Source of the DNA: CAYRLZ01 sp964425275
GTDB lineage: Bacteria > Hydrothermota > Tepidihabitantia > Tepidihabitantales > JBDRVQ01
DNA length: 12,226 nt
Assembly: GCA_964425275.1 (NCBI GenBank)
Contig: CAYRLZ010000009.1
Coordinates: forward strand, 1 to 12,226
Direction: 5' to 3'
The stretch's first letter is position 1; the number at the start of each line of letters is the position of its first letter. Shown in pieces: positions 6,417-12,226 of this stretch. The notes beneath the pieces are model-generated. The model did no database searches. It was given only the letters and a program-made list of their open reading frames with translations, and was not told where the DNA came from. The translations under genes were made by a program, and so were the position numbers.

Positions 6417-6460
6417 TTAACCAAAAATTAACATTCTCTTTATACGCTCTTAACCAATCT
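6417..6460 (+). promoter_or_regulatory. Four 11-bp phased repeats: candidate Pho box of the porin-pst operon
   Basis: Hexamers TTAACC (6417), TTAACA (6428), TTTATA (6439) and TTAACC (6450) recur at exactly 11-bp spacing, separated by 5-bp A+T- or pyrimidine-rich gaps. The last one ends 9 bp before the -10 box (6465-6470), where no -35 hexamer is recognisable. PhoB/OmpR-type regulators bind direct repeats phased by one helical turn (11 bp), and TTAACA-like repeats are the known form of the Bacillus PhoP box. Position, phasing and the operon that follows all fit a binding site for the PhoB encoded at 1805-2494. I see no comparable array elsewhere in the window. Confidence 0.62.
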
Positions 6461-6464
6461 TACT

Positions 6465-6470
6465 TATAAT
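6465..6470 (+). promoter_or_regulatory. -10 box of the porin-pst operon
   Basis: A perfect TATAAT lies 9 bp downstream of the last 11-bp repeat. Transcription would start at about 6476-6478, giving a leader of about 28 nt that keeps the GGAG Shine-Dalgarno (6496-6499) used by the ATG at 6505. The lack of a -35 is expected of an activator-dependent promoter. Confidence 0.55.
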
Positions 6471-6504
6471 AATAGTTATGATATATAATAAAAAAGGAGC
6501 GGAT

Positions 6505-7593
6505 ATGCTAAACAAATACTTTGCCTTATTCTTTGCCTTTATTTTGCTCTTTCTCCCGTCTCGAATTTTTGCCGGTGAGACGGAAATTCAAATGACGCAG
6601 TGGATTCGCTACACCCATGCCTACCAAAAAGACACGGCCAAGACGACCCTCACGAAATCCGAATTCTCTCTGGAACGGGGCTACCTCCGTCTGAATTATA
6701 AGTATAATGATAATTGGCGCATTTACTTTACCTCAGACATCTACACCTCTACTAAATTCCCGGAGGTCGCCGGATTAAAAATTAAGGATGCCTATCTGAG
6801 AATCGCTAACTTTCTTCTACCCAATTTGGATTTAAACATTGGACTCCAAAAGACTTATTTCAGCCGAATTCACGATTGGGAATATCTGACCGTAGAGAAG
6901 GCTTACACCGATAAAAACAAGATTGTCGCCTCGGCGGATTACGGTGTCTCCCTTACCGGGATTCTTCCTAAGACTTTTGGCCAATACCAGTTCGGTTTAT
7001 ACAATGGGGAGGGTTATAATAAAGTTCCGGTAAATACGACGCCCAGTGTTCTTGGTGATTTAAGGCTCGTTCCTTTTAGTGGACTCGTAATTGGTGGTTC
7101 GATCCTTTACGAAAAGGAAAACCGAACCCGTTTTAAGTATTCGCCCAAACCTCCAGCCGATACGCTCAGCGAGAATTCCTTCGGTTTAGCCCCCTTTGCC
7201 CGGCTTACCTTCGGCGATATCCGATTAGAGGGGGAATATATTCTCTACCGGTTTGACCGACTGCATCACGATACGACGGGCGGAACTCTTGTTGAGAAAA
7301 AGAAGCAATACGAACTCGGAGGTTTTTATCTGATGCCGGTGTTGAGTATCAGACCGCTGAAACTGGAACTTTTAGGACGCTTTGACCTCTTCCAACAGAA
7401 GGAAGATGGCAAAAAGAACGAAAAGAAAAGTTCCTGGCTGGCAATTGCCGGGGTTAACTATTATCCCTTGGGCAAGGATGTCGTCTTCCAGTTTAATTGG
7501 CAAAGGGAGAGGTATGTTGACAAGAAAGTGCCAGGAACGGATATCTTCTATTTCCAAGTGAAAGGGACTTGGAAAAAATTATTTTCCGAGTAA
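6505..7593 (+). CDS. Outer-membrane beta-barrel porin, probably phosphate-related (OprO/OprP-like)
   Basis: A 362-residue protein with a cleavable signal peptide (MLNKYFALFFAFILLFLPSR, cut after IFA at about residue 23) and a mature part made of alternating amphipathic strands rich in Tyr, Trp, Arg and Lys. Examples are SLERGYLRLNYKYNDNWRIY and RLEGEYILYRFDRL. It is a typical outer-membrane barrel, somewhat shorter than Pseudomonas OprO/OprP (about 410-440). As the first gene of the pst operon behind a Pho-type promoter it probably lets phosphate or other anions through the outer membrane. The barrel call is strong; the substrate comes from context. I chose the ATG at 6505 because it has GGAG 5 nt upstream and gives a clean signal peptide. 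An in-frame ATG at 6478 would begin at the predicted transcription start and spoil the signal peptide. pstS starts 13 bp downstream. Confidence 0.78.
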   Translation: MLNKYFALFFAFILLFLPSRIFAGETEIQMTQWIRYTHAYQKDTAKTTLTKSEFSLERGYLRLNYKYNDNWRIYFTSDIYTSTKFPEVAGLKIKDAYLRIANFLLPNLDLNIGLQKTYFSRIHDWEYLTVEKAYTDKNKIVASADYGVSLTGILPKTFGQYQFGLYNGEGYNKVPVNTTPSVLGDLRLVPFSGLVIGGSILYEKENRTRFKYSPKPPADTLSENSFGLAPFARLTFGDIRLEGEYILYRFDRLHHDTTGGTLVEKKKQYELGGFYLMPVLSIRPLKLELLGRFDLFQQKEDGKKNEKKSSWLAIAGVNYYPLGKDVVFQFNWQRERYVDKKVPGTDIFYFQVKGTWKKLFSE

Positions 7594-7606
7594 AATGGAG
7601 GGTAAC

Positions 7607-8455
7607 ATGAAAAGACTTTTTTCACTATTTTTAAGTATCGCCTTGCTTCTCTCCGCCAAGGAGATAATCGTTAAGGGTTCGGACACGATGGTTAACTTAG
7701 TTCAGCAGTTGGCGGAGGGGTATACAGCGGCACACCCGGATGCGACGATTTCGGTCATCGGTGGTGGCTCGGGCGTTGGAATTACTTCTCTTATTGAAAA
7801 GGAGGTGGATATTGCTAACTCTTCGCGCGAGATAAAGGATAAAGAGATTATCACGGCAAAAGAGAAAGGGGTTAATCTCTACAAAATACCGATCGGGATC
7901 GACCTGTTGTGTGTGATCGTTAACGAAAAAAATCCGGTAACGAAACTGACTATCTCCCAATTAGGAAAGATCTACAAAGGGAAAATTAAGAATTGGCAGG
8001 AGGTTGGAGGAGAGAAGAGACCAATTTCTCTCTACGGTCGGCAACCGGCTTCCGGAACCTATGTCTTCTTCCGCGAGATGGCGGTGAAAGGAGAATACTC
8101 GCCAAGGATGCAACAGATGGCGGGGACGGCGCAGATTGTTGATGCGGTAAGTAATGATATTAATGGGATTGGCTATGTCGGATTGGGCTATGTGCGAGGG
8201 CAGAAGGGAATAAAGGTTGTGGCGCTGGCGCAAGATGAAAAAGGTTCTTACATTTCGCCTTTGGATGAAAAGAAGTTGAAAGAATATCCTCTCGCTCGTT
8301 TCTTATATCAGATTACCAATGGGAAACCGAAAGGAGAGGCGAAAAGATTCATTGAGTGGGAACTTTCCGAAGCCGGGCAAAAGATTTTAGAAGAGGTTGG
8401 TTTTTTGCCCCTACCCGAAGAGACGCGGAGCGAGGTTTTGGCGAAATTGAAATAG
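7607..8455 (+). CDS. pstS: Periplasmic phosphate-binding protein PstS
   Basis: A 282-residue solute-binding protein, with a signal peptide at 1-17 (MKRLFSLFLSIALLLSA) and no lipobox cysteine at the cleavage site, so a soluble periplasmic form is likely. Phosphate-pocket motifs of the PstS family are present: VKGSDTMVNL (22-31), GGGSGVG (52-58), ANSSREI (70-76) and RQPASGTYVFFRE (from 145), plus the LGKIYKGKIKNWQEVGG segment. It captures phosphate for PstC/PstA. The start is the ATG at 7607, preceded by GGAGGG six bases upstream; the earlier in-frame ATG at 7595 overlaps that ribosome-binding site. The stop codon directly abuts the pstC ATG with no gap. At about 282 residues it is of the short PstS kind (E. 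coli PstS is about 346). Confidence 0.93.
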   Translation: MKRLFSLFLSIALLLSAKEIIVKGSDTMVNLVQQLAEGYTAAHPDATISVIGGGSGVGITSLIEKEVDIANSSREIKDKEIITAKEKGVNLYKIPIGIDLLCVIVNEKNPVTKLTISQLGKIYKGKIKNWQEVGGEKRPISLYGRQPASGTYVFFREMAVKGEYSPRMQQMAGTAQIVDAVSNDINGIGYVGLGYVRGQKGIKVVALAQDEKGSYISPLDEKKLKEYPLARFLYQITNGKPKGEAKRFIEWELSEAGQKILEEVGFLPLPEETRSEVLAKLK

Positions 8456-9334
8456 ATGCGGAAGATAAGAGACCGGTTAGGGAAAGTCCTCTTCCTTCTT
8501 CTTGCGCTAATTAGTGGTTCGGTTCTTATCGGCATCCTACTCCTTCTGGGGGTTTATGGGCTAAGGACCTTTGCCGAAGTGAGGTTTTTTGATTTCCTTT
8601 TCGGGACGGTCTGGAACCCGGATGCCTACGGTCAACCTCAGTATGGTCTTATGCCCAATCTTTGGGGAACCTTTCTGACAACTTTTCTTGCTTTTCTCAT
8701 TGCCTTGCCTTCCGGAATTTTATCCGCCCTTTTCCTCTCGGAGGCAATTAGCGGTCGATGGCGAATTATAATAAAGACGGTGGTGGAACTTTTTGCCGGT
8801 TTTCCCTCGGTGGTGATTGGTTTTTTGGGGCTGACAATCGTTGCGCCTTTAATCAGTAGATTATTTAACGTTCCTTCCGGAATGGGGGTCTTAAATGCCA
8901 GTCTAATTCTTGCCTTGATGGCTTTGCCGACGATCATTACTATTTCCGACGACGCCTTGCGGGCGGTGCCTGCCACCTTTCGAGAAGCCAGTTATGCCCT
9001 AGGGGTATCTAAATGGCAGACAAGTGTTAAGGTTGTTTTACCAGCAGCGAGATTCGGGGTAATGGCGGCGAGTTTATTGGGTTTTGGTCGGGCGGTTGGT
9101 GAGACGATGGCGGTTTTAATGGTGGCCGGGAATGCTCCAATTATTGCTAAGTCTTTGTTTGATCCCACCCGCACGATCACAACGACGATTGCCATTGAAT
9201 TGGGGGAGGTTCCTTCTAATACCACCCATTTCTTTGCCCTCTTCACCTTAGGGTTAGTGCTCTTTCTTATCTCTTTAGCGGTCAACTTCTTATCAATAAT
9301 TATCCAAAAGAAGGAGAGAGAGGTTCTCCTGTGA
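8456..9334 (+). CDS. pstC: Phosphate ABC transporter permease PstC
   Basis: A 292-residue inner-membrane permease with about six transmembrane helices: about 10-33, 70-95, 108-132, 143-160, 202-225 and 258-283. The cytoplasmic EAA loop that docks on the ATPase reads REASYALGVSKWQTSVKVVL. FGRAVGETMAVL carries the Arg and Glu that in E. coli PstC are needed for transport. It forms a heterodimer with PstA. The ATG follows the pstS stop immediately, and the gene's TGA overlaps the pstA GTG by 4 bp (GTGA). No separate ribosome-binding site stands out, so translation is probably coupled to its neighbours. Confidence 0.94.
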   Translation: MRKIRDRLGKVLFLLLALISGSVLIGILLLLGVYGLRTFAEVRFFDFLFGTVWNPDAYGQPQYGLMPNLWGTFLTTFLAFLIALPSGILSALFLSEAISGRWRIIIKTVVELFAGFPSVVIGFLGLTIVAPLISRLFNVPSGMGVLNASLILALMALPTIITISDDALRAVPATFREASYALGVSKWQTSVKVVLPAARFGVMAASLLGFGRAVGETMAVLMVAGNAPIIAKSLFDPTRTITTTIAIELGEVPSNTTHFFALFTLGLVLFLISLAVNFLSIIIQKKEREVLL

Positions 9335-10185
9335 GAAGGATTGGGGGAGTGCGGACAAATTTCGGATTTGTTATCTCCGCCCTCCCCCTCTTTCTTTTTT
9401 TGTTGATTATCATCTATGCCTTCTTCTACCTCTTGCAAAATGGGATAAGGGTTCTCAGTTGGGAGTTTTTGACATCATTTCCGAAAAAGGGGATGACCGA
9501 AGGTGGGATATTACCAGCGGTGATTGGCACAATCTATGTAACATTTATTTCTTTGTTTTTTGCGGTGCCGATTGGTGTTGCCTCAGGAATATATCTTTCG
9601 GAATATGCCCCGGATAATTTCTTTGTTAAGTTCATTCGGATCTCAGGGAGGAGTTTAGCCGGCATCCCTTCGATTGTTTATGGATTGTTCGGGGTGGCAT
9701 TTTTCGTCCGGACCTTAGGTATTGGTATGTCAATTTTAGCCAGTGGTTTAACCCTTTCCCTGCTTGCTTTACCGGTGATAATTACGACAACCGAAGAGGC
9801 AATGCGAGCGGTGCCCGTTTCCTTTCGCGAAGGTGCTTTGGCCTTAGGGGCGACAAAGTGGGAGACAATAAGATTTCAGGTTTTGCCCTATGCCTTTCCG
9901 GGGATCTTAACCGGCGTCCTTCTCTCTTTTGCCCGGGCTTGTGGGGAGACCGCACCCATACTTTTTACCGGGGTGACATTCTACTTAAAGTATCTACCGA
10001 AAACACCATTAAGTAAATTTATGGCGCTTCCCTATCATCTCTTCATTCTTTCCACTCAACACGAGGGTATTCTTAAAGTTAGACCGTTAGCCTTTGGCAC
10101 AGCGATTGTTCTTCTATTTCTTGTTCTTTCTTTTTCGGCTTTAGCGTTCTATTTTCGGAAGAGAATGTTAAAGAGGGAATGGTAG
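9331..10185 (+). CDS. pstA: Phosphate ABC transporter permease PstA
   Basis: A 284-residue permease and partner of PstC. It has transmembrane helices at about 12-34, 66-87, 98-125, 131-150, 187-211 and 250-274, and an EAA loop REGALALGATKWETIRFQVL. FARACGETAPILFTG is the counterpart of the PstC GRAVGET motif. An N-terminal WEFLTSFPKKGMTEGGILPA stretch, typical of PstA, faces the periplasm. The start is GTG, overlapping the pstC stop by 4 bp and preceded by an AG-rich stretch (AAGGAGAGAGAGG) at 9310-9322. Only one base separates its stop from pstB. Confidence 0.94.
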   Translation: MRRIGGVRTNFGFVISALPLFLFLLIIIYAFFYLLQNGIRVLSWEFLTSFPKKGMTEGGILPAVIGTIYVTFISLFFAVPIGVASGIYLSEYAPDNFFVKFIRISGRSLAGIPSIVYGLFGVAFFVRTLGIGMSILASGLTLSLLALPVIITTTEEAMRAVPVSFREGALALGATKWETIRFQVLPYAFPGILTGVLLSFARACGETAPILFTGVTFYLKYLPKTPLSKFMALPYHLFILSTQHEGILKVRPLAFGTAIVLLFLVLSFSALAFYFRKRMLKREW

Positions 10186-10186
10186 G

Positions 10187-10933
10187 ATGGAAAACAAGAT
10201 AAAAGTCGCCAATCTTTCCCTCTGGTTTGGCGAGCGGCAGATATTAAAGGGGATAAATCTCAATATCCCCCCAAAAGCGGTCACCGCGATTATGGGACCT
10301 TCTGGTTGTGGCAAATCTACGCTTCTCCGTTGTCTAAATCGGTTGAATGACCTAATTCCCAATACGATAATCAAGGGGGAGGTTTTGATTGATGGGAAGA
10401 ATATCTATGACCCGGATGTTGATATTATCGAGTTGCGGAAGAAGGTGGGGATGGTTTTTCAGAAACCTAACCCCTTTCCAAAATCAATTTACGAAAATAT
10501 CGCCTTTGGTTTGCGGATTCATCGAATGGGAAACATTAAAGAGCGGGTAGAAAAATCTCTTTTGGCGGCTAACCTCTATGATGAGGTGAGGGATAAATTA
10601 CACGAGAACGCCTTAAAACTTTCTGGTGGTCAGCAGCAACGTCTTTGTCTTGCCCGCTGTTTGGCGGTGGAGCCGGAGATAATCCTTCTGGATGAGCCAG
10701 CGTCGGCCTTAGACCCAATTGCAGCAAGAAAGTTAGAGGAATTACTCGGTAAGTTAAAAGAAGAATATACGATTGTGATTGTGACCCATAATATGCAACA
10801 GGCGGCAAGGGTTTCAGATTATTGCGCCTTCCTCTGGTTAGGTGAGATAGTAGAATTTGGTAAAACCGAGGATGTCTTCACCAAGCCTAAGGATAAAAGA
10901 ACTGAGGATTTTCTGGTCGGGAAATATGGGTAG
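10187..10933 (+). CDS. pstB: Phosphate ABC transporter ATPase PstB
   Basis: A 248-residue ATPase that powers PstCA. Walker A is GPSGCGKST (37-45), the PstB-specific Q-loop region is FQKPNPFPKSIYENIAFGLR (91-110), the ABC signature is LSGGQQQR (145-152), Walker B is IILLDEP (165-171) and the switch His is H201 (VTHNMQQAARVSD). The NPFPKSIYEN and LWLGEIVEFG segments separate PstB from other ABC ATPases. Length is slightly below the usual 250-260. The ATG lies 1 bp after the pstA stop, with GAGG inside the pstA end as ribosome-binding site. A promoter for phoU begins 5 bp after its stop. Confidence 0.96.
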   Translation: MENKIKVANLSLWFGERQILKGINLNIPPKAVTAIMGPSGCGKSTLLRCLNRLNDLIPNTIIKGEVLIDGKNIYDPDVDIIELRKKVGMVFQKPNPFPKSIYENIAFGLRIHRMGNIKERVEKSLLAANLYDEVRDKLHENALKLSGGQQQRLCLARCLAVEPEIILLDEPASALDPIAARKLEELLGKLKEEYTIVIVTHNMQQAARVSDYCAFLWLGEIVEFGKTEDVFTKPKDKRTEDFLVGKYG

Positions 10934-10938
10934 GATAG

Positions 10939-10966
10939 TTGACAGGCTTTTTTGAAGCTGTAAGAT
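10939..10966 (+). promoter_or_regulatory. Probable separate promoter for phoU
   Basis: A perfect TTGACA (10939-10944), a 16-bp spacer and TAAGAT (10961-10966) lie in the 45-bp gap between pstB and phoU. The -10 ends 12 nt before the ATG, so the leader would be only about 5-7 nt. The spacer length and the TAAGAT hexamer repeat those of the promoter at 1135-1162. phoU could thus be expressed at a basal level when the Pho-dependent operon promoter is off. Confidence 0.5.
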
Positions 10967-10978
10967 GGAATTGAAATT

Positions 10979-11653
10979 ATGACCTTAGAAGAAATGATTA
11001 ATGATTTGAAAGAGAAGTTATTAAAATCGGCAATCTTGGTCCAAGGAATGGTAGAAAAGAGCATCAAGTCCCTATTGGAGCGGGATGAGAAATTAGCGCG
11101 GGAGGTGATTGAGGTTGAAGAAAAGATGGCGAATGAGAATGAGATGGCGATTGAAGATGAGGCAATAAAAATTATTGCCCTCCATCAACCCGAAGCCACT
11201 CCTTTGCGCACCTTAATAATGATTATTAAAATAAATAATGATCTGGAAAGAATCGGCGACCACGCGGTTAATATTTCCGAAGCCGCTCTTTCTCTTATCC
11301 CCAAACCTTATGTGAAAAGATTGATTGATATACCCCGAATGGCCGAGATGGCGATAGGGATGTTAAAGGATAGTTTAACCGCCTTTTTAGAAGGGAACAG
11401 TAATTTAGCCCGAGATATCTGCCAAAGAGACGATGAGGTTGATGGGATTCGCGACCAAATTTTTCGCGAACTTTTGACCTTTATGATTTCCGACCCAAAG
11501 ACGATTGAACGAAGTCTACTTCTCATCCTAATTACTCGGAATTTAGAGCGGATTGCGGATTTAGCCACCAATATCGCCGAAGATGTAATCTTTATCACCG
11601 AAGGTGAGGTAATAAAACACGGACGAGGGATAAAGGAGAGGGAAGGTCTTTAA
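10979..11653 (+). CDS. phoU: Phosphate signalling regulator PhoU
   Basis: A 224-residue, all-helical protein made of two similar three-helix bundles. Each carries the PhoU metal-binding signature, E90-R-I-G-D94-HAVNISE and E190-R-I-A-D194-LATNIAED, exactly 100 residues apart. PhoU binds the PstB transporter and PhoR and keeps PhoR in its phosphatase state when phosphate is abundant. Loss in other bacteria leaves the Pho regulon constitutively on. It is the last gene of the pst operon but has its own likely promoter. A stop codon (TAA, 10961-10963) lies in frame 18 bp upstream, so the ATG at 10979 is the only reasonable start. Length is close to the usual 215-240. Confidence 0.94.
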   Translation: MTLEEMINDLKEKLLKSAILVQGMVEKSIKSLLERDEKLAREVIEVEEKMANENEMAIEDEAIKIIALHQPEATPLRTLIMIIKINNDLERIGDHAVNISEAALSLIPKPYVKRLIDIPRMAEMAIGMLKDSLTAFLEGNSNLARDICQRDDEVDGIRDQIFRELLTFMISDPKTIERSLLLILITRNLERIADLATNIAEDVIFITEGEVIKHGRGIKEREGL

Positions 11654-11690
11654 CCCAACTTACTGCCGGAGAGAGGTTTTGTCACTTCTT

Positions 11691-12212
11691 TCAATTTATA
11701 ATTTTTAAAATCTTTTTCTCGTGGTGCAAAAATAACTTGCCGGTTAGATAACCCAAGAACCAGCCAAATAAGACATCCGAGGGGTAATGCTCTCCGGAAT
11801 AGACCCGGGAGAACCCAACCAAAAAGGAGAAGGTATAAAGAGGGATTTTTAGTTTCGGGTATTTACTGCTGTAAATTACCGCTAAGGTCATACTCTGGGC
11901 GGAATGGGTGGAAGGGAAAGAGGAATCCCAACGGGATGATTCCCTTTTTGGTCTCTGCCGGTTGCCGATTACCTTTAAGGAGGTGGAGAGAAAAGCAACG
12001 CTCGTAGTGGAGAGAAGGGCAATTTTACCGACATCCCTTTCTTTCTTTTCCCCGAGGGAGAAGAGAAAAAAATGGGCGGTAAAAAGGGAGGATTGGGTGG
12101 AAAGGATTTCGATTCCGGTATTCAAATAATCAAATGCGGGAGATTTTAAATCCGAATGGAGGTAATTAAAGACTTTGGTATCTAGGTTAAAGAAGAGGAA
12201 GAAGAGAATCAT
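11691..12212 (-). CDS. PAP2-type phosphatase (phosphatidic acid phosphatase/undecaprenyl-PP phosphatase-like)
   Basis: A membrane phosphatase of the PAP2 family, 173 residues from the ATG at 12212. All three catalytic motifs are present: K80-VIGNRQ-R87-P88, PSTH (100-103, nucleophile-assisting H103) and S135-R-VYSGE-H142-YPS-D146. It has about five hydrophobic helices, and the active site would face the periplasm. The family hydrolyses undecaprenyl pyrophosphate, phosphatidate or phosphatidylglycerol phosphate; the sequence does not decide which. The frame stays open to the window edge (four more codons before 12212), so the true start may lie outside. The present start already falls inside a hydrophobic segment, which favours an extension. 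It converges on phoU with a 37-bp gap and no obvious terminator. A role in phosphate release is plausible but is only contextual. Confidence 0.85.
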   Translation of the reverse strand: MILFFLFFNLDTKVFNYLHSDLKSPAFDYLNTGIEILSTQSSLFTAHFFLFSLGEKKERDVGKIALLSTTSVAFLSTSLKVIGNRQRPKRESSRWDSSFPSTHSAQSMTLAVIYSSKYPKLKIPLYTFSFLVGFSRVYSGEHYPSDVLFGWFLGYLTGKLFLHHEKKILKIIN

Positions 12213-12226
12213 AAGAAGATGGTTCG

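Noticed and set aside
6484..6489. Second TATAAT as the -10 of the pst operon
   Set aside because: A start from this box would remove most of the GGAG Shine-Dalgarno from the message, and its spacing to the 11-bp repeats is less suitable than that of the TATAAT at 6465.
6478..6504. In-frame ATG at 6478 as the porin start
   Set aside because: It coincides with the expected transcription start, has no ribosome-binding site and would put charged residues ahead of the signal peptide. The ATG at 6505 has GGAG at the right distance.
7595..7606. In-frame ATG at 7595 as the pstS start
   Set aside because: It overlaps the GGAGGG that serves the ATG at 7607, and the four extra residues (MEGN) precede an otherwise complete signal peptide.
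8638..9438. Long minus-strand ORFs opposite pstC and pstA
   Set aside because: They are Lys/Arg/Pro-rich antisense frames that arise from the codon bias of hydrophobic permease genes; no family resemblance.
1..12226. tRNA, rRNA, CRISPR array or replication origin
   Set aside because: I saw no cloverleaf-like segments, no regularly spaced long repeats and no DnaA-box clusters. The only phased repeats are the short 11-bp units before the porin gene.

Overview
The window looks like ordinary chromosome from a diderm, probably anaerobic bacterium with moderate GC (I estimate by eye a little over 40%). The evidence for two membranes is an outer-membrane beta-barrel protein with a signal peptide, encoded at the head of a phosphate-uptake operon. 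An anaerobic or microaerobic life is suggested by an ATP-dependent iron-sulfur reductase pair. Several genes appear to be transcribed without a leader, the -10 box lying about 5 nt before the ATG. I cannot name the species. An uncultivated lineage such as the WOR-3/Stahlbacteria group is a guess from protein style only.

Layout. Bases 1-700 are insertion-sequence debris: a 5' part of a DDE transposase on the minus strand running off the left edge, next to a decayed scrap of an IS256-type transposase on the plus strand. Bases 716-1524 hold two divergent genes with facing promoters: a QueD/6-pyruvoyl-tetrahydropterin-synthase-like enzyme (minus) and a small four-helix membrane protein (plus). 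Bases 1629-4122 hold a regulatory operon: a near-perfect sigma-70 promoter, an undescribed 48-residue basic ORF, then phoB (TTG start) and phoR, each overlapping the previous gene. On the opposite strand, 4119-6155 encodes a double-cubane-cluster-type protein and its ATP-dependent activator; the activator's stop codon overlaps the phoR stop. Bases 6156-6504 form a divergent regulatory region. It has a structured leader with competing stems for the iron-sulfur pair, and four 11-bp phased TTAACC-like repeats (a candidate Pho box) upstream of the -10 for the phosphate operon. Bases 6505-11653 are porin-pstS-pstC-pstA-pstB-phoU, all plus strand, with a probable additional promoter in front of phoU. 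A PAP2-type phosphatase on the minus strand closes the window and converges on phoU.

How it fits together. PhoR would sense low phosphate, with PstSCAB and PhoU relaying the signal, and phosphorylate PhoB. PhoB would bind the 11-bp repeats and switch on the porin-pst operon, so phosphate crosses the outer membrane, is captured by PstS and is pumped in by PstCAB. PhoU would shut PhoR down when phosphate is plentiful. The PAP2 enzyme could release phosphate from lipids or pyrophosphates. The notable oddity is the reductive iron-sulfur module sitting between phoR and the pst operon.
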